A stretch of DNA of 64,000 bases, taken from NCBI GenBank assembly GCA_015060255.1, contig SUYV01000002.1, positions 32,883 through 96,882 on the forward strand, given 5' to 3'. Below the pieces are notes generated by a model. The model did not search any database. It was given only the letters and a program-made list of their open reading frames with translations, and was not told where the DNA came from. The DNA is from Bacteroidales bacterium (GTDB taxonomy: Bacteria; Bacteroidota; Bacteroidia; Bacteroidales; UBA932). Below are positions 35,630 through 44,360 of this stretch, piece by piece; positions within the stretch are counted from its first letter, which is position 1; the number at the start of each line of letters is the position of its first letter. Made by a program: the position numbers and the translations under genes.

Positions 35630-36829
35630 ATGAAAAAACTGATATTATCCCTGTTTATCTTTGTCTCGGTCTGTTCATACGCGCAGAATCCAAAGACCCT
35701 TCTTGCTGATGACGATCTTCATACGCTCGTCGAAAGGATTATTGACCGTCGTGATTCTGTGAAGAATGACGGATATAAGATCAGGAAGATCAAGTCTCAT
35801 ATCAATCTTGAGTTCGCCGGGTCGGCCAATGCATATTTTACCGGAGGAGAGTTTGACGAGCTCTCATTCAAGATGAATCGTGTGAGACTTGAGATATATG
35901 GAAGACTTACAGATCATCTGTCATATCATTTCCGTCAGTCGTTCAACAGATACAGCAATCCGTACTCTGTGGAGAATATGTCTTCTTCCATCGAATATGC
36001 CAATATCAAATGGCGTTTCAACGACAGGTTTGATATTGTTGCAGGAAAGCAGTTTCTTGCGGTCGGTGGCTATGAAGGATATGTGAACGGTCTGCTTGTG
36101 AGGGAGTTCAGCGAATTCAACAACAACTTCGAAATATTCCAGACCGGATTGAAGGGGTCCATATACCTTACGCCTTCACAGCATCTGTATCTACAGGTGG
36201 TGAACCAAAGGAGCGGAACTGATGCCGATGCATACATATATGGTCTCCCGGAAGGTGTAGAACAGACAAAGTTTCCGCTTCTTGCCACTGTCAACTGGAC
36301 CGGATGGTTCGCAGATGGTGCGATTAACCTGCAATATTCAGCTTCTGCAGGTCAGCTGGCCAAGGGAAAGAACATATACTATCTGATGTGCGGAAACATA
36401 TATGAGAAAGGTCCGATATTGGCATATCTGGATGTGTTGTATCAGCGTTCAGGACTAGATACGCAGCATCGTATAACTACGCTGTCCAATGTTCCGGTTA
36501 CTGCGCAGAATACCCAATATCTCACGGTCATTGCAAACCTGGACTATCGCTTCCTTCCTAAATGGAATGCATATATCAAGGGCGCATATGAGACAGCCGG
36601 TGTCTATGAGGGTAATGGAATCTTCACAGCAGGCCGCTATATGACAGCATGGAATGCGCAGGGATGTATCGAATGGTTCCCGTTTGCTGAAGAAAAGGGC
36701 TTCAAGGTGTTTGCGCACTATGTATATAAGGGATTCAACCTTACAGAAAATGCGCTGGCAATAGGAGGCCATAAACCTCATACGCAGCGCATTTCGTTAG
36801 GTATTCAGTATGTGATCCCTGTTTTATAA
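35630..36829 (+). CDS. Outer-membrane porin, phosphate-selective porin O/P type
   Basis: A 399-residue outer-membrane beta barrel. I chose the ATG at 35630 because it opens a clean signal peptide (MKKLILSLFIFVSVCSYAQ). The mature protein begins with a charged helical stretch (LVERIIDRRDSVKNDG), then alternating strands such as AGSANAYFTGGEFDELSFKM, IEYANIKWRFNDRFDIVAGK and a final strand ending RISLGIQYVIPVL, as in the porin O/P family. The substrate is not known. It ends directly against the convergent lipoprotein gene, with adjacent stop codons. Confidence 0.8.
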   Translation: MKKLILSLFIFVSVCSYAQNPKTLLADDDLHTLVERIIDRRDSVKNDGYKIRKIKSHINLEFAGSANAYFTGGEFDELSFKMNRVRLEIYGRLTDHLSYHFRQSFNRYSNPYSVENMSSSIEYANIKWRFNDRFDIVAGKQFLAVGGYEGYVNGLLVREFSEFNNNFEIFQTGLKGSIYLTPSQHLYLQVVNQRSGTDADAYIYGLPEGVEQTKFPLLATVNWTGWFADGAINLQYSASAGQLAKGKNIYYLMCGNIYEKGPILAYLDVLYQRSGLDTQHRITTLSNVPVTAQNTQYLTVIANLDYRFLPKWNAYIKGAYETAGVYEGNGIFTAGRYMTAWNAQGCIEWFPFAEEKGFKVFAHYVYKGFNLTENALAIGGHKPHTQRISLGIQYVIPVL

Positions 36830-38128
36830 TCAGTTCTCAGGAATCCCTTTATAATAAAGGTCTATAGTGCTTTCTGGCATGTCTGTCGCCTTTCCGGTAA
36901 GGATGATTTCCACTTCATAAACCTCCCCTTCATGGTTTATTTCGATCCAGTCGGTCTCTGCCGGATGTGGCCTGTAATCGTCTATATATGGCCATACCTG
37001 CATTGTGTCGAAAGCGAATTCCCATCCGTCAATGTCCTTGAACAGTTTCTTTCCGGCATTGATTATCTCTGAAGGGATAGTGAGGATAGGCATGTGCAGG
37101 TATGTGAAGTCTGTCGTGTATGCTTCGTCCGGCGAGAAGTAGAATTTTGTGCTGCTCGCGCCGCCTGTTACCATCAGCTTGACGATTTCATGCTTTCCGA
37201 TGTATTGACTTGAACTCTCAGTGAAATAGTCATATCTGTTAGTCTTGACAGTTTCCTTGGAATATGCACCACTGTATTGGGCTCTGAGCTGCTTGCCGTT
37301 CTTGAGAACGTTCACTCTTGCCTCCAGATTTCCATTTTCGGTGAGTTTTGTCATTATTGTACCTGAAGCATTGTCAAGGTCGAAGTCTGCACCGCCAAGA
37401 TACTCGAGTCTGAGTCCGTCGACTTTGTCAGATACTGTGAAGGTGAAGCTCTTGTTTATGTTTTCCGGACTCATGAGGATCGAGACTGCTTCATTGCCAT
37501 TTTCGTCAAGCATTGCTACAGACGAAAATCTGCCGTCTTCGCGGGTTGTGTATACTGCGGAAGACAGTCCGGTACGCTCCCTGTCAAATCCCCATTCGTT
37601 AGAATATTCGCTCTCGGTTTCAGTGACAAAGGAACCCTTGTATTCGCCTTTGAGCATAACTGCCGGAGTAGGACTGAACTTGGTCTGAAGGACTTCTGCC
37701 ATGAAATTCAAGGTAAGTTCTCCGTCCGTGATATCAGCCTCGATATAGGCTGTACCCTTGTTCCCATATGCAAATTCGAGATCTGTAAATCTTATATATG
37801 AATTCTTTGACGTCGTACCTTCGAATCTGTCTCTTTTGCCGAGATATGTCACATGAGTATTGAGAACAACGTAGTCCCCAGCTTCCTGGATGGCTGCTGA
37901 TGTCGTCAGACCGGAAAGGGGAGAGAGCCAGATCTCTACAGCATTGTCTCCCTTTTCATATTTTACAGCGGAGTTTATGTCGAAACGATATCCGTCATAT
38001 ATGAAATAGCATGTAGACTCATCCTCTGAAACTACCGGTGTTGTGTCGTCCGGTTCTGTGCATCCTGCGAGCAGGAATAGGGAGGTCATAAAGATAGAAG
38101 CCGCAAGTGCAAAGTGAGTGTTTCTCAT
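36830..38128 (-). CDS. Lipoprotein of unknown function
   Basis: A 432-residue lipoprotein with lipobox Cys23 (LLAGCTEP). The mature part is predicted beta-rich, with repeated 'G.Y.V' and 'L.A.V...GK' segments (for example FRLEYLGGADFDLDNASGTI and NGNLEARVNVLKNGKQLRA). Its build recalls the lipoprotein at 898-2676, but no clear sequence match is seen by eye. It is monocistronic, with a -7 box upstream and its stop abutting the porin stop. Confidence 0.7.
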   Translation of the reverse strand: MRNTHFALAASIFMTSLFLLAGCTEPDDTTPVVSEDESTCYFIYDGYRFDINSAVKYEKGDNAVEIWLSPLSGLTTSAAIQEAGDYVVLNTHVTYLGKRDRFEGTTSKNSYIRFTDLEFAYGNKGTAYIEADITDGELTLNFMAEVLQTKFSPTPAVMLKGEYKGSFVTETESEYSNEWGFDRERTGLSSAVYTTREDGRFSSVAMLDENGNEAVSILMSPENINKSFTFTVSDKVDGLRLEYLGGADFDLDNASGTIMTKLTENGNLEARVNVLKNGKQLRAQYSGAYSKETVKTNRYDYFTESSSQYIGKHEIVKLMVTGGASSTKFYFSPDEAYTTDFTYLHMPILTIPSEIINAGKKLFKDIDGWEFAFDTMQVWPYIDDYRPHPAETDWIEINHEGEVYEVEIILTGKATDMPESTIDLYYKGIPEN

Positions 38129-38149
38129 AATAGTTATTGTTTATCGAGG

Positions 38150-38157
38150 CAAATATA
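38150..38157 (-). promoter_or_regulatory. -7 promoter box of the lipoprotein gene
   Basis: The minus strand reads TATATTTG, 21 bases upstream of the ATG at 38128. Confidence 0.5.
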
Positions 38158-38175
38158 GGAAAATTATATGCATTT

Positions 38176-38206
38176 TTTGCACTTTTAAATATTATGAGTA
38201 ATTTTG
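38176..38206 (+). promoter_or_regulatory. Full consensus promoter of the DUF4332 gene
   Basis: -33 TTTG (38176-38179), a 19-base spacer and -7 TAATTTTG (38199-38206) make an exact Bacteroidota promoter. It is one of the best in the window, suggesting high expression. Confidence 0.8.
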
Positions 38207-38246
38207 GTGGTAGAAATCAAACTTTAATCACTTAATACTTAAAATT

Positions 38247-38654
38247 ATGGCTTACAAAGTTATTGACATTGAAGGTGTAGGCGCTGTATATGCAGAGAAA
38301 CTTACTGCGGCTGGCGTTGTTACTGTAGCTCAGCTTCTTGACAAGTGCGCAGCACCAGCAGGCCGTCAGGCTCTTGCAGAGGCAACAGAGATTTCTGAGA
38401 AGGTTATTCTCAGATGGTGCAATCACGCTGACCTTATGCGTATAAAGGGTGTCGGTCCTCAGTTCGCAGAGCTTCTTGAGGCAGCAGGCGTTGACACAGT
38501 CAAGGAATTCGCTCATCGTAATGCAGAGAACCTTGCAGCAAAGGTTGCTGAGGTTAATGCTGAGAAGAACCTTACCAATCGTGTTCCTGTAGCTTCAGAA
38601 CTTCAGAGAATGATCGATCAGGCTAAGGAGCTCCCGGGAGTGCTTACTTACTAG
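38247..38654 (+). CDS. DUF4332 helix-hairpin-helix protein
   Basis: A 135-residue cytoplasmic helical protein with two helix-hairpin-helix units, DIEGVGAVYAEKLTAAGV near residue 8 and RIKGVGPQFAELLEAAGV near residue 72, each followed by a VDTVKEFAHRN-like helix. This matches DUF4332. The hairpins resemble those of DNA-binding and processivity proteins, so a nucleic-acid role is plausible but unproven. A consensus promoter lies upstream and a terminator about 100 bases downstream, so it is transcribed alone. The codon choice (GCA, CTT, GTT heavy) is uniform, fitting strong expression. Confidence 0.85.
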   Translation: MAYKVIDIEGVGAVYAEKLTAAGVVTVAQLLDKCAAPAGRQALAEATEISEKVILRWCNHADLMRIKGVGPQFAELLEAAGVDTVKEFAHRNAENLAAKVAEVNAEKNLTNRVPVASELQRMIDQAKELPGVLTY

Positions 38655-38752
38655 TCTGGCATTGACATTGTATTATCTGAGGAAAATCAGTGCACTTACG
38701 TCCTCAGCAGTGGAACTGCAGACCAAACACTGAGGCTCCTCATATTTCAGCA

Positions 38753-38783
38753 ACAAAGGGCTACCATCACGGCAGCCCTTTGT
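38753..38783. terminator. Terminator downstream of the DUF4332 gene
   Basis: A 10-bp stem ACAAAGGGCT/AGCCCTTTGT with an 11-base loop is followed by TTTGTG on the plus strand. On the minus strand a run of A and T also follows. Confidence 0.65.
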
Positions 38784-38870
38784 TTTGTGTACTTTAACTT
38801 GGAAATCTTTACTTAATTTCTGATGCAAAGGTACTCAACCATGTCGATATGTGGAATTGAATGTGATTAG

Positions 38871-38969
38871 TGTGACGAAAATGTGATATTTGGCTCGCTT
38901 CTGTGACTAAATTCATATATTTGTGACAAATAAAATTTATTCTTACATTTGTCACATAAAATTTGTGAC
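38871..38969. promoter_or_regulatory. Cluster of five TGTGAC/TGTCAC boxes before the LytTR gene
   Basis: TGTGAC occurs at 38871, 38902, 38922 and 38964, and TGTCAC at 38950. The boxes at 38922 and 38950 overlap the -33 and -7 elements of the likely promoter, so a bound protein would block or position RNA polymerase. Autoregulation by the downstream LytTR protein is the simplest reading. Confidence 0.55.
38920..38951 (+). promoter_or_regulatory. Promoter of the LytTR regulator gene
   Basis: -33 TTTG (38920-38923), a 20-base spacer and -7 TACATTTG (38944-38951), 32 bases before the ATG. An alternative -7 box, TATATTTG, lies at 38916-38923. Confidence 0.65.
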
Positions 38970-38983
38970 TAAAAATAATACAT

Positions 38984-39778
38984 ATGCAGCAGATTCCCAG
39001 ACTCTTCGGCAGGTTCATCCCTCAGCTTCTACATATGCTCGCCCTGCCTTTGTACTTCTTCACCTTCGTACTGTTGTATCGTCCTATGGGGCTTTACTCT
39101 TTGCTGGGATCTGAATGGTTCGGTGTCCATGTCACAATACTCTCCTGCATAATATTCGCGTCCATAATCATTGCGAGGATCCTGTATTATTATCTTCCCT
39201 TGAAGCTGAACTACACCCTGTATGTGTTCTGGTGTCTGTTGGAAATCATATTTACATCATTCTTTGCCGCATTGTATCTATGGCTTGTTCTTGACAAACC
39301 AATGCCGTATTTCGATATTCTCGCTGTGTCATTCAAATATATTTTCCTGACTACACTTACGCCATACGCCATCCTTGCGCTCTCTATCCGGGTCCATGAT
39401 TATAATACAAAGGAATCAGATCCGATTTCCAATACAAGAAGGATGCGTTTCTATGATTCAAATCATAACCTCAAGCTGGTTGTAATGTCTGATACTGTTT
39501 TATATATAGCTGCTGAAGAAAATTATATACATGTCTTCTATCTCGACAACGACAAGGTCAAGTCATATGTTCTGAGAAGTTCTATGAAGGCTGTTGATGA
39601 ATTGTGCCTTTCAAATGGTCTCGTCCGTTGCCACAGGTCATATTACATCAACCCCTCCCATGTCAAGGTCCTGAGGAAAGACAAGGAAGGGGTCGTATTT
39701 GCAGAACTTGCTGCTGATGATGTAAGAGATATTCCTGTCAGCAGGAAATTCTATAATAATCTGTCTGAATTGCTTTAG
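38984..39778 (+). CDS. LytTR-type regulator with four membrane helices
   Basis: A 264-residue protein with about four N-terminal membrane segments (residues 15-135) and a C-terminal LytTR DNA-binding domain from about 165. The domain shows VVMSDTVLYIAAEENYIHVF, VLRSSMKAVDELCL and LVRCHRSYYINPSHVKVLRK. There is no receiver or kinase domain, so it would sense a membrane or lipid signal directly. It lies behind a cluster of TGTGAC boxes. Its stop codon overlaps that of the convergent kinase gene. Confidence 0.88.
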   Translation: MQQIPRLFGRFIPQLLHMLALPLYFFTFVLLYRPMGLYSLLGSEWFGVHVTILSCIIFASIIIARILYYYLPLKLNYTLYVFWCLLEIIFTSFFAALYLWLVLDKPMPYFDILAVSFKYIFLTTLTPYAILALSIRVHDYNTKESDPISNTRRMRFYDSNHNLKLVVMSDTVLYIAAEENYIHVFYLDNDKVKSYVLRSSMKAVDELCLSNGLVRCHRSYYINPSHVKVLRKDKEGVVFAELAADDVRDIPVSRKFYNNLSELL

Positions 39779-40386
39779 AACAGTCCGTAAAGCTGAGCGT
39801 CAATCTTGTCTGTGATGTGTGCAAAGTCTTCCGGACGATGTTCGTAGTCAAGATTGTCGGCTTCTATTATAAGTACTTTGCCTTTATAGTCAGCTATCCA
39901 GGCCTCGTATCTGTCATTGAGGTTGCTCAGGTACTCGATACTGATGCTTTTTTCGTATTCACGTCCTCTTTTCTGTATCTGTGACACGAGGGTAGGGACT
40001 GATGTCCTGAGGTATATAAGCAGGTCAGGCTCCCTGACCATCGACATCATGAGGTTGAAAAGCTGCATATAGGTGTCGTAATCGCGGTCAGAAAGGTTTC
40101 CCATCGCCTTGTTGTTGGCTACGAATATATGCACACCTTCAAGAATCGTCCTGTCCTGGACGATTACATCCTTTGACTTGGAGATGTCCACAAGATCCTG
40201 GAATCTCTGTGCCAGGAAATAAGTCTCGAGGTTATATGACCATCTTTCGATGTCCTTGTAATAGTCCTCGAGGTACGGATTATATGTGACCGCCTCGAAT
40301 TTCGGGGTCCATCCGTAATGCTCTGCGAGCATCTTTGTAAGTGTTGTCTTTCCGCAGCCGATGTTGCCGGCGATACCTATATGCAT
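39775..40386 (-). CDS. Deoxynucleoside kinase
   Basis: Phosphorylates deoxynucleosides for dNTP salvage. I chose the ATG at 40386, which opens directly on the P-loop MHIGIAGNIGCGKTTL, giving 203 residues. Other family marks are QDRTILEGVHIF (the DR dyad near the catalytic site), DLLIYLRTSVPTLVSQIQKRGREYE (lid arginines) and YLSNLNDRYEAWI. This is the dGK/dAK-like family. It is the last gene of a four-gene minus-strand unit, 17 bases after the Omp85-like gene. Confidence 0.9.
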   Translation of the reverse strand: MHIGIAGNIGCGKTTLTKMLAEHYGWTPKFEAVTYNPYLEDYYKDIERWSYNLETYFLAQRFQDLVDISKSKDVIVQDRTILEGVHIFVANNKAMGNLSDRDYDTYMQLFNLMMSMVREPDLLIYLRTSVPTLVSQIQKRGREYEKSISIEYLSNLNDRYEAWIADYKGKVLIIEADNLDYEHRPEDFAHITDKIDAQLYGLF

Positions 40387-40403
40387 ATTGGGCCTGTCTT
40401 GTA

Positions 40404-41945
40404 TTAGAAGAGGAATCCTGTGTTGATGTAGAATGCTCCGTTTCCGTCCTGCTTGTTGAAGCAACGTGCATATTCGAAAGCCACGATGAAGTTCTGGTTC
40501 ATGATGAAGCGGAGACCCGCACCTGCAGATCCGTGGAATCCATCCTTGCGGTCGAATACGAACTTATTATACAGTGCCTGATACTGCTCAGCCTTTATCG
40601 CTCCTTCAATGACGTTGCCTGCACCTTCAATGATTCTCTGTCTGGCATCATCACTGAATTCCATATTGTATCCTCTGAACACGTGTGCGCCATCGCAGAA
40701 TGCGCTGAGAGCAAAGGCGATGTTCTGCTTCCAGAGTTTGAAATCAATGAATCTCCAACGGAACTCTGCATTGTAGAATCCTGTGTCAAGTCCCTGTACT
40801 CTGTTGAGCATCAGACCTCTGACAGTTCTGTATCCGCCGAATCCGTCATTGTCTGCCTTGATACCCATGTTTGTGTAGAACGGAAGGTTGTACCATGGGG
40901 CGGAGTTACCGAATGTGCCCTGATATCCGATCCTGTATGCGAATGTGAGCTTGTCCTGGACAATGGGAACATAGTGGCGGAATGTCGCACAGTATCTGTA
41001 ATGCTCGTGGGTTGTGCCGAGCCACTTGGGAGCTGCAATCACATGAGCCTCCGCCCAGATACCCTTTGTCGGGTTGTTCTCTACGTTTCTGCTGTCATAC
41101 ATGAGTCCGAGACGTATTGATGATGTGAGACCGCCTTCTGCCTCATCTTCAGGAATGATTCCCCATACCTTATAAAGATCGAAGAGGGTAGTGCCTCCTG
41201 GAATATAGAGAGCAGCGTTGTCCGAGTCGAGGATGACCTCAGGGTTGTCAAGGACGGCGTATCCCTTAGGTGTGAAAGGCTGTGCCTTTGTCCATGAGAA
41301 GTTATATCCTGCCTCCCAGTAGAAGTTCTTCAGTATTTCGCCTGTGAAGTCGATCTTTGCTTTTACGAGGTCGCGTCCGAAGCGGTAGAAGCCCTTAGGT
41401 AGCTTGCCTTTCTCCTCGAACTTCTTGAGCAGCTTCTGTCCGGCCTCGTTGTCATCGAAGCGGAAGGTCGGCTCGAGCATCGACATGTCGTAGTTGCTCT
41501 GATAGCCGTTGAATCCGTAGAAGTCAAGGGCTGCATCCTTGTAGTATCCTGTACAGATCGACATTCTGACACCTGGGATGAGGGTCTTGTTGTCGTAGTT
41601 CACGATGAACTTGTAACTGTTGATGGCGCTTTCCTTAGTGTATGCAGAGGCCTCGAAGTACCACTGCGACTTCGGGTTAGGATATGTGTCACCGTTTCCG
41701 AAGTTGTAAAGGTTCAGGAGGGCTCCGAACTGGAATCCGCGGTCAGCGTCGAAAGCTACGACAGGGAGAGGACCGAAGTTGGTACCGGTCTTGATGATCT
41801 CGCCTTTTTCGTTGTATGTTACATTTTTCTTCTTTTTCTTTTCTGCCTTTGCCTCAGTCGCAGTGTCGGTATTGACTGCAGTCTCGGCAATAGCCGGAGT
41901 GCAAAGCATTATTGTCGCCAAGGCGATGATGAATGTCTTTTTCAT
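40404..41945 (-). CDS. Omp85/BamA-type outer-membrane beta-barrel protein
   Basis: A 513-residue exported protein with signal peptide MKKTFIIALATIMLCTPAIAE and a short Lys-rich spacer. The rest reads as a 16-strand type barrel: GFQFGALLNLYNFGNG, IRLGLMYDSRNVENNPTKGI and a C-terminal strand ending GNGAFYINTGFLF. GGYRTVRGLMLNRVQGLD matches the VRG motif of loop 6 in Omp85 proteins. POTRA domains are missing, so it resembles the barrel-only 'surface antigen' group; it could be a transporter or a patatin-like partner barrel. It is 3 bases after the acyltransferase gene. Confidence 0.8.
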   Translation of the reverse strand: MKKTFIIALATIMLCTPAIAETAVNTDTATEAKAEKKKKKNVTYNEKGEIIKTGTNFGPLPVVAFDADRGFQFGALLNLYNFGNGDTYPNPKSQWYFEASAYTKESAINSYKFIVNYDNKTLIPGVRMSICTGYYKDAALDFYGFNGYQSNYDMSMLEPTFRFDDNEAGQKLLKKFEEKGKLPKGFYRFGRDLVKAKIDFTGEILKNFYWEAGYNFSWTKAQPFTPKGYAVLDNPEVILDSDNAALYIPGGTTLFDLYKVWGIIPEDEAEGGLTSSIRLGLMYDSRNVENNPTKGIWAEAHVIAAPKWLGTTHEHYRYCATFRHYVPIVQDKLTFAYRIGYQGTFGNSAPWYNLPFYTNMGIKADNDGFGGYRTVRGLMLNRVQGLDTGFYNAEFRWRFIDFKLWKQNIAFALSAFCDGAHVFRGYNMEFSDDARQRIIEGAGNVIEGAIKAEQYQALYNKFVFDRKDGFHGSAGAGLRFIMNQNFIVAFEYARCFNKQDGNGAFYINTGFLF

Positions 41946-41948
41946 ATG

Positions 41949-43271
41949 TTACAGTTTTTTATAGTCTTTGATGATTCCTTTGAATTTCTTCCAAAGCTTC
42001 TTGTTTGAGAGGAGTCTGATGTTGGAGAACCAGCGTCTGCATCCTTCGATGTAGTCGTAGAAGTAGCTGTAGGTCGGTATCCAGAGCACCAGAAGGGCAA
42101 GAGCCAGCCACCAAGGCGCGAGGCAGAATGCCAGGACTGCGTAGATCGGGGTCAGCAAAACGGTAAGTGCGATCTTTACACCGAAGCTTACGGTATTTCT
42201 GAACGCCTTGTCCTTTACCTTTCCTCTGATGAACTCAGCTGCGGCCCACATCGGAAGAGACGTGATTGCGCCGAATATGAAGTATGGAAGGCCCAGCAGT
42301 GCAGCTATGCCCTTGCCTATGACGCTGAGAACAGGATTGCTCCTCTTCTTGAACGCATATATGGAAATGCCTTTCTTTTTTCTGCCGGCTTCGAACTCCT
42401 TGACTTCCTCGAGGATCTCCGCCATCTTTTCAGGCTTCTCCTCGAGAGCCTTCTCTATGTCTAGAGCGATCTCGCGGTTGCGGAGCATGTCCTCGTAGAG
42501 GCTCGATCCGAAATCTCCGTATCCCTTCTTGGATCCAGCGATGGAAAGCATCTTCAATAGAGCCCACTTCGCCTCGTAATTCTCATCATCAGAGATGAAT
42601 GTCATGAGTTCCGACATCCTTGAAGTGAGTTCTTTGCGGAGTGGCTCGATAATCTGCACGTCGTTTTCTACGTCATGCGTCTTCACGAACTCAGTTACAT
42701 TGATGGCATTGCCATAGTTGACAAGAGAAGTGCTTCTGTATCGAAAATAGTCTCCATATTCGATGCCGACAGGCACTATATATATAGGTCTCTCGCTTCC
42801 GAATTTCTCGTTGGCAGCCAGCGCGGCTCTGAATACGCCTTTGCCGAGAACCTGAAGCGAATGCATTGTCCTGTGCTTTCCCTCAGGGAACATGCAGAAG
42901 CGGACCCCGTTTTCGAGCGTCTCCACGATCACTTCCTGAGTGTCCTTGTTCTTGAGCACATTGCGAAGGCCGTCTCTCTGGCGTACCATCGGCAATATCC
43001 TCAGGAAGTACATGATCTTAGCTACAAACGGATTGTTGAATATGTCGGCTCTTGCTCCGAATACCGTGGATCCGTTGTATGCACGCAGCATCACCAGTGC
43101 ATCCATCAGGGTGTTGCAGTGGTTGGGAGTAAGCAGAAGCGCTCCGTCGGTCGGAAGATTCTCCTCTCCATGCACTTCGACTTTCCTGTAGCTGTGTCTG
43201 ATGCCCCAGTCGGTCCAGTTCCTCAGTATGTCATATGTGAGGTCCTTATCGTATATCCTTTTTCTTGCCAT
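41949..43271 (-). CDS. PlsC-like glycerolipid acyltransferase
   Basis: A 440-residue membrane-associated acyltransferase, probably acting on lysophosphatidic acid or a related lipid. The acceptor motif is LLTPNHCNTLMDALVM (His-x5-Asp, as in several Bacteroidota members), followed by FGARADIFNNPFVAKIMYFL and FPEGKHRTMHSL, whose EG is the phosphate-binding motif. Membrane segments lie in the C-terminal third. I chose the ATG at 43271 (MARKRIYDKDL), which overlaps the stop of the upstream transporter gene as TAATG. Confidence 0.88.
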   Translation of the reverse strand: MARKRIYDKDLTYDILRNWTDWGIRHSYRKVEVHGEENLPTDGALLLTPNHCNTLMDALVMLRAYNGSTVFGARADIFNNPFVAKIMYFLRILPMVRQRDGLRNVLKNKDTQEVIVETLENGVRFCMFPEGKHRTMHSLQVLGKGVFRAALAANEKFGSERPIYIVPVGIEYGDYFRYRSTSLVNYGNAINVTEFVKTHDVENDVQIIEPLRKELTSRMSELMTFISDDENYEAKWALLKMLSIAGSKKGYGDFGSSLYEDMLRNREIALDIEKALEEKPEKMAEILEEVKEFEAGRKKKGISIYAFKKRSNPVLSVIGKGIAALLGLPYFIFGAITSLPMWAAAEFIRGKVKDKAFRNTVSFGVKIALTVLLTPIYAVLAFCLAPWWLALALLVLWIPTYSYFYDYIEGCRRWFSNIRLLSNKKLWKKFKGIIKDYKKL

Positions 43272-44236
43272 TATTCTTCGTTTGCTTCTTTTCTTCCTCT
43301 GATTTTCCATGCGTATGCAAGGGTGAGACCTGAAATGATGTGCCATACGCCCCACCATGCTGTGATCACAAGCATGCCTCCGTTATTGGCCCATGCGCCT
43401 GAATCAGGGAAGATCGCAGGGTTGAGAAGGAGGATCAGGCCGAGGCCTGAGTTCTGGATGCCGGTCTCTATGGTAACGGTCCTGCGGTCCTTGTATGGCA
43501 GCTTGAGCGCCGTACTTGTGCCGAAGCCGATGCCGAGTGCGAGGAGGTTGTGGATGAGTACCACGAGGAAAATGTATTTGATGCACTTCATGAATGCGTC
43601 GAAGTTTCCGGCGAAGATCGCAATCACCATTACAATGAATACAGCGATGGAGAAGTACTGGAAAGGCTTCTTGATCTTGGCTGTAATCTTCGGCAGGTAC
43701 TGTGCGCAGAGGATTCCGAGCACAAGAGGAATGCCGAGGAGAATGACGATGCTCTTGAATATCTCCCAGAAAGGAATGTCAAGCTCAGGGAGCACCATTC
43801 TCTTTTCCGCGAACTTGAGGTAAAGGCCGCCCCAGAACGAGAAGTTCATAGGAGTGGTGAACACGCAGGCTGCAGTGTTGAACGCTGTCAGCGACACCGA
43901 AAGTTCGGTATTACCTCTTGAGAGAGATGTGATGAAGTTGGAGATGTTTCCACCCGGGCAGGATGCCACGAGGATCATTCCGAGGGCGATCATCGGTGAG
44001 ATGAAGTTTCCAAGGCACATGATCAGCACGAGAGTGAGAGCCGGAAGAAGGACCAGCTGGCAGACGATGCCTGTGATGATCGACTTGGGATTTCTTATGA
44101 TGTCTATGAAAGTGGCGGGCTTGATTCCGAGAGCTACTCCGAACATTACCAGGGCCAGGACGACATTCAGGAGGTTTGAGCCTCCGCCCATCGTGACGTC
44201 TATTGCATCAAGATGTTGAATGATTTCTTCACTCAT
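43271..44236 (-). CDS. BASS-family sodium-dependent symporter
   Basis: A 321-residue carrier with about nine to ten membrane segments of the bile acid:sodium symporter fold. ASCPGGNISNFITSLSRGNTELSVSLTA is the conserved crossover region with Na+-binding side chains, here spanning residues about 92-118, and ETGIQNSGLGLILLLNP is the second signature. Bacterial members carry pantoate, pyruvate and other small acids, so bile acid as substrate should not be assumed. It leads the four-gene unit transporter-acyltransferase-barrel-kinase. Confidence 0.9.
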   Translation of the reverse strand: MSEEIIQHLDAIDVTMGGGSNLLNVVLALVMFGVALGIKPATFIDIIRNPKSIITGIVCQLVLLPALTLVLIMCLGNFISPMIALGMILVASCPGGNISNFITSLSRGNTELSVSLTAFNTAACVFTTPMNFSFWGGLYLKFAEKRMVLPELDIPFWEIFKSIVILLGIPLVLGILCAQYLPKITAKIKKPFQYFSIAVFIVMVIAIFAGNFDAFMKCIKYIFLVVLIHNLLALGIGFGTSTALKLPYKDRRTVTIETGIQNSGLGLILLLNPAIFPDSGAWANNGGMLVITAWWGVWHIISGLTLAYAWKIRGRKEANEE

Positions 44237-44267
44237 TTTGTTGTAGGTTTTATAACGTTATAAAGAA

Positions 44268-44298
44268 CAAAGTTACTAAATATTGCCAAATTGCCAAA
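44268..44298 (-). promoter_or_regulatory. Full consensus promoter of the BASS operon
   Basis: On the minus strand -33 TTTG (44295-44298), a 19-base spacer and -7 TAACTTTG (44268-44275) make an exact match. It is 32 bases before the ATG. Confidence 0.8.
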
Positions 44299-44336
44299 CT
44301 TCGCTCAAAGTAGTGGTATAAATCGCCAATTATTGT

Positions 44337-44344
44337 TAAATTTG
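44337..44344 (+). promoter_or_regulatory. -7 promoter box of the cytochrome operon
   Basis: TAAATTTG, 16 bases before the ATG at 44361. It is divergent from the BASS promoter. Confidence 0.5.
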
Positions 44345-44360
44345 TCAACACCTAAACAAA

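Larger units (their letters stand above)
38655..38983. other. Spacer with terminator, repeats and operator cluster
   Basis: This 329-base spacer has no credible gene. From left to right it holds short inverted repeats (CTGAGGA 38677-38683 with TCCTCAG 38701-38707; TCAGTG 38687-38692 with CACTGA 38728-38733), a terminator hairpin at 38753-38783, a minus-strand -7 box (TACCTTTG, 38826-38833), and the TGTGAC boxes and promoter of the LytTR gene. Confidence 0.6.
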
